NCBI GenBank assembly: GCA_001795165.1
Contig: MGNS01000030.1
Location: 1 to 19,989, forward strand
Reading direction: 5' to 3'
DNA length: 19,989 nucleotides
Source of the DNA: Chloroflexi bacterium RBG_16_57_11
GTDB taxonomy: Bacteria; Chloroflexota; Anaerolineae; Anaerolineales; UBA4823
A program made the translations under genes and the position numbers. How positions within the stretch are numbered: the stretch's first letter is position 1; every line of letters begins with the position of its first letter. Shown one piece after another: positions 14,843 through 19,989 of this stretch. The notes under the pieces are model-generated. The model was not told the origin of the DNA. It made no database searches and saw only the letters and a program-made list of their open reading frames with translations.

Positions 14843-15565
14843 CTATAAAAACTGGATTGTTTCTGTCGTGGCCGAATTCAAATCGGCGTAGACCCCTCGC
14901 CGGTGCGGGGGGAGCATTTTGGCCAATATATACATGGCTTCATCCGTCATCTGCCGCAGGTGTGCCGGCCTAAGACGGCTCGACAGTCGCTTGAAACAGA
15001 ATGGCTTGCCGATGATCACTTTTGCGCCGGCCTGGCGCCATCGTTTCAGGCTGAGGGTTGGAAATCCTTCGGTGCCTTCGATCGCCACCGGTATCACCGG
15101 GACATCACTACGGTAAGCAACATAAGCAATGCCTTCCCTGGCTTGTTGAAGCTCAGCATGCCGGGTACCTTCCGGCGCCATGAGGATCATCTCCCCGGCT
15201 TCAAGCACCTCGGCCATCTTGCGTAATGCTTCCCGATCAATCGCATCACGGCGTACCGGGATCACCTCCCAAAGTCGCAGGAACGCACCGATGATCGGGT
15301 TGTTTAACCCCTCTGCCTTGGTGAGGGGCACGATATTGCGGGGCGATGCATGCATCACCACGATTGGATCAAAGAATGCGATGTGGTTGAAAAACAGGAC
15401 CGCCGGACCACGGGCAGGTAAATTCTCCAGGCCTAGCACAGCATCGAATTTGACGAAGAAGCGCACCAGATAATTATTGATTAGCCCGCGCAGGATCCAA
15501 CGCTTATGCTCGATGGATTGGTGATTGTACCGTTTCGAACGATGACGAAGGCGAGCTGTGATCAT
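14843..15565 (-). CDS. 1-acyl-sn-glycerol-3-phosphate acyltransferase-like (PlsC family)
   Basis: 240 aa from ATG 15565, preceded by AGAGG; a GTG at 15583 would add 6 residues. The acyltransferase motifs are present: NHIAFFDP (H-x4-D catalytic motif I), IPVRRD (motif II), APEGTRH (motif III) and PVIPVAIEG (motif IV). The family transfers fatty acyl chains to lysophosphatidic acid or other lysolipids at the inner membrane. No clear transmembrane segment, though hydrophobic stretches near residues 40-90 would allow peripheral membrane contact. It is the first gene of an operon with two radical SAM enzymes (gap to the first is 11 bases), a strong link between lipid assembly and radical chemistry. 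It could acylate a lipid other than lysophosphatidate. Confidence 0.93.
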   Translation of the reverse strand: MITARLRHRSKRYNHQSIEHKRWILRGLINNYLVRFFVKFDAVLGLENLPARGPAVLFFNHIAFFDPIVVMHASPRNIVPLTKAEGLNNPIIGAFLRLWEVIPVRRDAIDREALRKMAEVLEAGEMILMAPEGTRHAELQQAREGIAYVAYRSDVPVIPVAIEGTEGFPTLSLKRWRQAGAKVIIGKPFCFKRLSSRLRPAHLRQMTDEAMYILAKMLPPHRRGVYADLNSATTETIQFL

Positions 15566-15610
15566 GAAACCTCTATCTGTCACAATTTCGCTGATTGGTT
15601 ACAGAGCCAG

Positions 15611-15670
15611 CCGACCAGGCCGGATCTGGCGCTCACCATTCACCCCTGGAAACATGTCCAGGCCGGTCGG
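15611..15670 (-). promoter_or_regulatory. Structured leader of the acyltransferase-radical SAM operon
   Basis: Within the predicted 5' leader (about 15777 to 15566), CCGACC (15611-15616) can pair with GGTCGG (15665-15670), enclosing a hairpin CTGGA/TCCAG (15646-15661). The 9-base word CCAGGCCGG also occurs twice as a direct repeat (15615-15623, 15658-15666). No B12-box or other riboswitch signature was recognised. The rest of the 15584-15836 gap holds the promoter and no gene. Confidence 0.4.
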
Positions 15671-15783
15671 TTAATTTGATAAGCAGCGGATTTGGTTCTG
15701 GTTTAGTTTTTATGAAAAGATCTGGTTCTCGATCTGATTTGTTGGGGAGGGAAAGTGACGCAGAGTAATGGTGTCTTTTTTGT

Positions 15784-15812
15784 ATTATATCAAGGTAAGA
15801 AGACAATGTCAA
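15784..15812 (-). promoter_or_regulatory. Perfect consensus sigma70 promoter of the acyltransferase-radical SAM operon
   Basis: The minus strand carries TTGACA (15807-15812), exactly 17 bases, then TATAAT (15784-15789): both hexamers and the spacing are ideal. Transcription would start near 15777 and run to the acyltransferase ATG at 15565, leaving a leader of about 210 bases. It lies 24 bases beyond the stop of the preceding GNAT gene, with a small GTGC/GCAC hairpin followed by TTTT (15819-15831) between them as a weak terminator. Confidence 0.75.
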
Positions 15813-15836
15813 CTAAAAGTGCACGTCGCACCCGGC

Positions 15837-16850
15837 TTATAGGTTGTGGTTTCCCCAGGCGATGCGCGGATCGACCCGGCGGGCCAGGCGGTAAGCTGCG
15901 GGGCGAAAGCCTTGAGACGGCCAGAAGCGGGAAGCGAGCAGGTTGGCGTTGCGCCAGTCGGCCAGACAGTGGCGATAGCCATTCGCATAGGCATAAGCCA
16001 GACCGCGATGGGTGAGCATGGCGCCAATTCCCTTACCCCTGGCCTGCGGATGGGTGCCGGCGACCTCCAATACAGTGCAGTTATCCGGGACGAGCAGCGA
16101 GTCGGCGCTGTGCTCTCCAGGGAAGTAGCATTGAAAGCCGGCCGACTCCCCATCCAGGAAGGCCAACCATACGGTGGCGTCGGGATCATCGACCAGGTCG
16201 CCATAGGCACCGCGAAGTTCGGCGTCATTCTCCGGCAGGTGTAATCCCCACACAGGCGGTGCGACGTTGGCGCGCCAGACCAGGTCGTACATCGAGGCCA
16301 GCGCTGCGCGGTCCGTTGAAACAGCGCGGCGGATCTCCACACCAGCTGAGGCTGGAGGCTGGCTTAAGTCGAGCTGATCGAGCGAAGCCAGGCCGTAGAC
16401 TTGCTCGATGCCAAAGCTCAGCGAATACCAGGCCTGGAGCAGGGCCAGGTTGGTGCTGGGCATCAGGGCGAAATGGGTGAAGCAGCCGGATCCAACCCAG
16501 CCCTCGGCCAGGGCGGCATACAGGTCACGCGCCAGCTCGGGGCTCTGGTTGGGGGTCGATGCACAGCCTGCCAGGCGCACCCAGGCCGAGCGCCCCCACA
16601 CGGCGTCGATCACCAAATCGCCAACCAGGTAGCCAAGCAGTTGGTTGCCATCCACGGCAGCGACGCCGCGGGCGTGATCGCGATCCAGGCTTGCCTGGAT
16701 CGCGGCCTTAGCGACAGCCGGTTCTTCGAAGTGAGCGGGTAGCGCAGGCAGGGTCAGCCGGTCGCCTAGGCAGCGACCCGCCAGTAGCGCCCCGGCGGCG
16801 GGGAGCAGGTCAGCGGTGAAGGGGAGGATGTGGAAGGAGGGCCGAGCCAT
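15837..16850 (-). CDS. Two-domain GNAT acetyltransferase
   Basis: 337 aa from ATG 16850. The C-terminal GNAT domain (about 172-325) has the acetyl-CoA-binding motif A, VAGTHPQARGKGIGAML, with R/QxxGxG as RGKGIG at 271-276, followed by NANLLASRFWPSQGF. The N-terminal half (about 1-155) has the same fold pattern (LLGYLVGDLVIDA, WVRLAGCA, NLALLQAWYSLSFG) but no intact motif A, so it is probably a degenerate GNAT repeat. The acceptor is unknown. It begins 3 bases after the HicB-like stop, in the same transcription unit, with no strong ribosome site of its own, so it may depend on translation of the upstream gene. A 177-aa frame at 15809-16342 is a shadow. Confidence 0.9.
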   Translation of the reverse strand: MARPSFHILPFTADLLPAAGALLAGRCLGDRLTLPALPAHFEEPAVAKAAIQASLDRDHARGVAAVDGNQLLGYLVGDLVIDAVWGRSAWVRLAGCASTPNQSPELARDLYAALAEGWVGSGCFTHFALMPSTNLALLQAWYSLSFGIEQVYGLASLDQLDLSQPPASAGVEIRRAVSTDRAALASMYDLVWRANVAPPVWGLHLPENDAELRGAYGDLVDDPDATVWLAFLDGESAGFQCYFPGEHSADSLLVPDNCTVLEVAGTHPQARGKGIGAMLTHRGLAYAYANGYRHCLADWRNANLLASRFWPSQGFRPAAYRLARRVDPRIAWGNHNL

Positions 16851-16853
16851 CTT

Positions 16854-17072
16854 TTAAGCAATTTGGTAGATCAACGGGCGATACCGTGGTCGGGGGATTG
16901 ATTTGCCCGCGGCGCGGGCGGTTTCGAGCCAGGCGGCTTTGGCGATCAAAACCTGATGCAAAGCTTCTTCTGGGGTTTCACCGAAAGTTGAGCAATGCTT
17001 TAAATCAGAGATGTCGGCAATGTAGCCTTCATCTTCCTCGCTGTAAAACACGTTGATATGGTAATCTTTCAT
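16854..17072 (-). CDS. hicB: HicB-like antitoxin
   Basis: 72 aa with the HicB fold signature: INVFYSEEDEGYIADISDLK, then STFGETPEEALHQVL and KSIPRPRYRPLIYQ. HicB antitoxins bind and block HicA mRNA interferase; this short form has no C-terminal DNA-binding domain. Its ATG (17072) overlaps the last codon and stop of the HicA-like gene by 4 bases (ATGA), the usual toxin-first coupling. As the partner toxin looks damaged, the antitoxin may be a relic or may act on toxins encoded elsewhere. Confidence 0.88.
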   Translation of the reverse strand: MKDYHINVFYSEEDEGYIADISDLKHCSTFGETPEEALHQVLIAKAAWLETARAAGKSIPRPRYRPLIYQIA

Positions 17073-17290
17073 GGCTCATCCTCCAGCTCCAGGTGATACC
17101 GCTCGACAATTTCCAGGAACTGCTTGATTTGGTAGGGTTTCACTTTACCATTCACATCTTGGAGGTTGATCAGTTCCTTCACATCGGGGTGTAGATAGAT
17201 GTGGTTGCTGACCCGATCCAGGCGGAAGCCGAAAGCTTCAATGGCAGCCTGGGCATCCGAGAAGCGAATATTCTTAGAACCGGAAAGCAA
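17069..17290 (-). CDS. hicA: HicA-like toxin, apparently decaying
   Basis: 73 aa if started at the TTG at 17290. The body is HicA/YcfA-like: AAIEAFGFRLDRVSNHIYLH, then PDVKELINLQDVNGKVKPYQ and FLEIVERYHLELED. HicA toxins are small double-stranded-RNA-binding-fold ribonucleases that cleave mRNA. Two oddities suggest loss of function. First, the likely original start is ATG 17320 (MTKKRKLIQ), but the tenth codon is TAA (17291-17293), after which the frame continues as LLSGSKNIRFSD, the usual N-terminal sequence of this group. Second, the usual GSHH with the catalytic His reads VSNH, apparently lacking residues. Restart at the TTG directly after the stop is possible. It overlaps the 3' end of the truncated GNAT gene upstream. 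Confidence 0.75.
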   Translation of the reverse strand: MLSGSKNIRFSDAQAAIEAFGFRLDRVSNHIYLHPDVKELINLQDVNGKVKPYQIKQFLEIVERYHLELEDEP

Positions 17291-17303
17291 TTATTGGATC
17301 AGC

Positions 17304-17780
17304 TTACGTTTTTTGGTCATCTCTCACCAGCTTGGCATGTATTATAGTCGAAATCGTAAACTCGATGCTGGGTGTACGTAAGAGATCACCTTTAAGCAAT
17401 GCACCATCGAAAGCGGGGGGATAAACGACCCAGCCTCTCACGGCGTCCAGGGCGCGGGGGATGAGCTCATGCGCCATCCAGGCATCGCCGGCATCGTAAT
17501 ACGGGCATTCGAGCGCTTTCGCCGCTTTCGATGAAAAACCAAAGAGCGGGTAGTAGTCTGGAAGGCCCAGCACGATGACGATGGCATAACCCAGGCGCCG
17601 GCTCTCCTCCAGGCCGCCTCGCACCAGCGCTGAGCCGATGCCCTGGTTCTGGTATTCGGGCAGGATGGCTATCGGGACCAGGGAGACGGCGGGGGAAGCC
17701 CCGGTTTCGGTCTGGATGTGGACCTGACGGAACCGGATGTGCCCAACGACCCGGCCGTCCGCTTCGGGATGTAGCTGCTA
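17304..17780 (-). pseudogene. GNAT acetyltransferase lacking its N-terminus
   Basis: The frame reads GRVVGHIRFRQVHIQTETGA, then VSLVPIAILPEYQNQGIGSA and LVRGGLEESRRLGYAIVIVL, GLPDYYPLFGFSS, VVYPPAFDGA: a YhbS-type GNAT with motif A QNQGIG intact. The first 40-50 residues of the family are missing: upstream in frame is a TAG (17778-17780), only 16 bases from the stop of the next gene, and no ATG exists. The first possible start is GTG 17624, which would leave 106 aa without motif A. The tail past YPPAFDGA (about 30 residues to the TAA at 17304) exceeds the usual family end. Probably a 5'-deleted gene, the deletion ending next to the reductase gene. Confidence 0.7.
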
Positions 17781-17795
17781 AACCACCGGAGATAG

Positions 17796-18743
17796 TTAAT
17801 AATTTGTCAAATACGCGCCCAACGACTTGGTGTAGGGCATGTCAAAACCCAGCTCTGCGGCGGTCATCAGCATGGCATTGTAATAAGCTTTCGTCTCCTG
17901 CAGGCTACCATCGCTGGCGGCATGCGCTGTGTAGCGTTGCATGCTTTCATTGCGCCTGAAATTCCAGCGAATCAAGATAGAAACCAGCCAGGCAGGAAAA
18001 TTGACGATGCTCGCCTCGGGAAATTTCTTCAATTCCACACCTCGCAGGGTACACAAGTGATATAGCTCCTTGGTGGATAGTACGCACTGGCGAAGCAAAT
18101 TCTTATCGGATAGATACGTCTTCAGATCCCGGTGTTTGGCGAAACCGGCCGAAAAGCCGACCACCCCGGCAGCGTGCTGCCAGAGCCAGTGCAGGATGTT
18201 CTCCTGTACGTCCGGCAGCATGTCGGCGCGTACGAAGAGCGCTTTCACCTTTTCTAAATTCCCAGCCTGTTTACCATTTATTGCACCCAGGTGCACCTCG
18301 GCTCCCAGGTTGGTCCAATAGACGCCATCATCGCGAACCGTCCCGCCGCCATCGGCGTAGCCCAACAGATACCGCTCTCTGGGTAACAAACGGTCGATGT
18401 ACTCCGTCCCTTCCCAGTTGCCTGTGAAGATGAGAAATACTGCCTGACCGGATGCGGGCACAAGTGCTTTTAACGCTTCTTCGGTCTGGTGCAGGTTGGT
18501 AGGCACGATGATGAGCTCATAGTCATCCTGCGTTGATATCTCTTCCACGCATTTGAGGGCATACCGAGACTGATTGTACTTGGGGTGGTTTTTTCGCTCG
18601 TCCAGCATATCCAGAGTGGCCCCGTTCTTGAACTTGTCCACCTTGCCTTGGCGCACGAGGTGTGTGACATTTACACCCACCTCAGACAATGCCCAACCGT
18701 AGATAACGCCGATAATTCCAGTACCAACTACCAGAGTTTTCAT
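17796..18743 (-). CDS. Ketopantoate reductase-like NAD(P)-dependent oxidoreductase
   Basis: 315 aa from ATG 18743, chosen because AAGGA lies 8 bases upstream; the longer frame to 18779 adds 12 residues before MKTLVVG. The N-terminus is a Rossmann nucleotide site, TLVVGTGIIGVIYGWAL (GxGxxG), as in the ApbA/PanE family, followed by VNVTHLVRQGKVDKFKNG and YELIIVPTNLHQTEEALKAL. The C-terminal domain (about 180-315) is helical as in ketopantoate reductases. True PanE reduces 2-dehydropantoate with NADPH in pantothenate synthesis, but this protein is divergent and stands alone, so the substrate is uncertain. The stop lies next to the truncated GNAT gene. Confidence 0.82.
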   Translation of the reverse strand: MKTLVVGTGIIGVIYGWALSEVGVNVTHLVRQGKVDKFKNGATLDMLDERKNHPKYNQSRYALKCVEEISTQDDYELIIVPTNLHQTEEALKALVPASGQAVFLIFTGNWEGTEYIDRLLPRERYLLGYADGGGTVRDDGVYWTNLGAEVHLGAINGKQAGNLEKVKALFVRADMLPDVQENILHWLWQHAAGVVGFSAGFAKHRDLKTYLSDKNLLRQCVLSTKELYHLCTLRGVELKKFPEASIVNFPAWLVSILIRWNFRRNESMQRYTAHAASDGSLQETKAYYNAMLMTAAELGFDMPYTKSLGAYLTNY

Positions 18744-18863
18744 TTTTTTATCCTTTGTTATTTCTCGCAATTTTTCCAATCCGGCTCAATTCCCTGAATA
18801 GGTCCGTACCAGGATCATGTTGACCAGATTTTCAAAATGACAGGGACACCGGAAGAGGGCTAC

Positions 18864-19331
18864 TCATGAGATGGTTTTTACCATCATCACGTTGGTTTCT
18901 ACAAAGCCCACTTTCATATAAAGGGCGCGGGCGGCTGTGTTGTGTCCGAAAACATGTAGCTCGATTTGTTGTAAACCGAGCGCTTTAGCGTCTTTCTCCA
19001 TGGCAGAGAGCGCTTGACTTGCATAACCTCGACGGCGAAATAGCTCGTAAATTTCAAAATCGTAGATAAAAGCCAGCCCCGGCCGCTTGGGCAAGGTGGC
19101 ATACCACAGGATGCCGACTTTATCACCGTTCTCGTTCATCAGGCTGAAAAGGTAGTTGTTTGGGGTCTGAACACCCTGGGGCAGGTAGCCTTCGAACTCT
19201 TTGATTGAACGCTCCAGCGCTTCGTCCTGGCTCCAGTTGCCGGCCTGGATTTTATCTTGGGCGTATGTCCGGATCGCATTGGCGAGATAATCCCGAAATT
19301 CGGGCGCAGACATGGGGGTGAGGGTGATCAC
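18864..19331 (-). CDS. GNAT N-acetyltransferase
   Basis: 155 aa from GTG 19331, chosen because GGAG lies 6 bases upstream; a TTG at 19343 would add 4 residues but overlaps that ribosome site. Single GNAT domain: YLFSLMNENGDKVGILWYAT (strands 2-4), FIYDFEIYELFRRRGYASQA with motif A as RRRGYA, then ELHVFGHNTAARALYMKVGF (motif B). The acceptor substrate is unknown. It stands alone, 120 bases upstream of the reductase gene on the same strand; its upstream gap of 210 bases is shared with the divergent secreted protein gene. Confidence 0.9.
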   Translation of the reverse strand: MITLTPMSAPEFRDYLANAIRTYAQDKIQAGNWSQDEALERSIKEFEGYLPQGVQTPNNYLFSLMNENGDKVGILWYATLPKRPGLAFIYDFEIYELFRRRGYASQALSAMEKDAKALGLQQIELHVFGHNTAARALYMKVGFVETNVMMVKTIS

Positions 19332-19541
19332 AGTATTCTCCAAAGCAATAATTTAAACATGGAAAATAATTGATTGATGTGTGATAAATTGATCGGCCGA
19401 ACGGCTTACTGGAAGCAAGTAATGAATTATGGTGACGAATGACACGTGACTTTGGTTTCCGTTTCTGTCATAATTATGCCATAAAGCCTGTTAAAGACAA
19501 TTAAATGGTTGGTTTATTTGAGTGACGTGATCTATCGTTTG

Positions 19542-19989
19542 ATGCGCACGTATGCTTTAGTTTTTTCGCTTTCACTTGCCCTAATCTATTCTTTTTTCCC
19601 GGTCTGGGTTGGAGCCCAAACAATCGGTTTGATATCTGCTTGGGGGTTTGCAAGTAATGCAATCACCGATGATCTCAACGGCTGCGTGGGTTGTGCTAAC
19701 AATGGCGCGACCTGGTACTATCCAAGCATTTATTCTGGTGGATTTGAATTTAACGGTACCAGCTCGTACCTCAATCTTGGAACCTTCCCCTATCTCAACA
19801 ATCGATCTGCCTTTAGCGTATCTGTTTGGATAAGACCGGACTTTGATCAAGACAGCGCTTCATGGCGATATGTTTTCAGCGATGGCTCGAACGTTACGTT
19901 TTTCTTTCTAGCTAGTTTTTGGTGCAAAACGCGCTCCAAAGCGAACTTACCCACAGGTTTATACGTCGTACCTTACCAATTGATCAGGC
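19542..19989 (+). CDS. Secreted LamG/concanavalin-like protein (3' end beyond window)
   Basis: The frame from ATG 19542 stays open to the window edge (149 codons). Residues 1-25 form a signal peptide (MRTYALVFSLSLALIYSFFP, cleavage likely after VGA), so the product is exported. The next part (FEFNGTSSYLNLGTFPYLNN, then SAFSVSVWIRPDFDQDSASW) is the start of a LamG-type jelly-roll domain, as in surface or carbohydrate-binding proteins; residues from about 125 on (LASFWCKTRSKANL) fit the domain less well. In-frame GTG 19527 and TTG 19518 are alternative starts; no strong ribosome site is seen. The 19344-19541 gap holds no recognised element. Confidence 0.78.
   Translation, partial: MRTYALVFSLSLALIYSFFPVWVGAQTIGLISAWGFASNAITDDLNGCVGCANNGATWYYPSIYSGGFEFNGTSSYLNLGTFPYLNNRSAFSVSVWIRPDFDQDSASWRYVFSDGSNVTFFFLASFWCKTRSKANLPTGLYVVPYQLIR

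Noticed and set aside
15566..15777. Cobalamin riboswitch before the B12-type radical SAM operon
   Set aside because: Looked for because of the enzymes, but no B12-box-like conserved sequence was recognised in the leader.
1..19989. tRNA, rRNA, CRISPR arrays and complete insertion sequences
   Set aside because: None recognised by reading both strands; the repeats found are single hairpins or two-copy elements, not regular arrays, and no transposase is present.

Overview
The window looks like a chromosomal stretch of a free-living, moderately GC-rich bacterium. The mix of genes (twin-arginine intradiol dioxygenase lipoprotein, PRC-barrel protein, HicAB-type pair, B12-type radical SAM tandem, short palindromic intergenic repeats) fits a Chloroflexota/Anaerolineae-like genome, but that placement is inference; no rRNA, tRNA or marker gene is present. 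Nearly all genes are on the minus strand. Only the dioxygenase, two gene remnants and the gene at the right edge are on plus.

Layout, left to right. 1-1414: an ECF sigma factor overlapping a membrane-anchored anti-sigma-like gene, with a good sigma70-type promoter; the sigma gene seems to carry a one-base frameshift near its 5' end. 1599-3271: three genes of unknown role (a Cys-rich metallothionein-like peptide, a small alpha/beta protein, a His-rich 'HGM' protein) behind a near-consensus promoter bracketed by an inverted repeat. 3402-6659: the glyoxylate shunt, malate synthase A then isocitrate lyase, with an operator-like palindrome, a leader hairpin, an intergenic hairpin repeat and a 45-bp palindromic terminator. 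6754-9114: a PRC-barrel protein, a pair of unknown small proteins and a possible nuclease-fold protein that may be expressed from a leaderless mRNA. 9153-11405: an accessory-looking zone with an exported intradiol dioxygenase, a RibD/DHFR-like reductase, remnants of an alpha/beta hydrolase and a DUF2442 protein, and two related copies of a palindromic repeat.

11491-15812 is the most interesting part: an operon of a PlsC-type acyltransferase and two paralogous B12-binding-type radical SAM enzymes, preceded by a perfect consensus promoter (TTGACA-17-TATAAT) and a leader of about 210 nt that can fold. The combination suggests radical-based modification of a lipid, which is inference. 15837-17780 holds a two-domain GNAT acetyltransferase, a HicB-like antitoxin, a HicA-like toxin that seems to be decaying (in-frame stop near its start, altered active-site motif) and a GNAT gene without its 5' end. 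17796-19331 holds a ketopantoate-reductase-like protein and another GNAT protein. The window ends in the 5' part of a secreted LamG-like protein on the plus strand.
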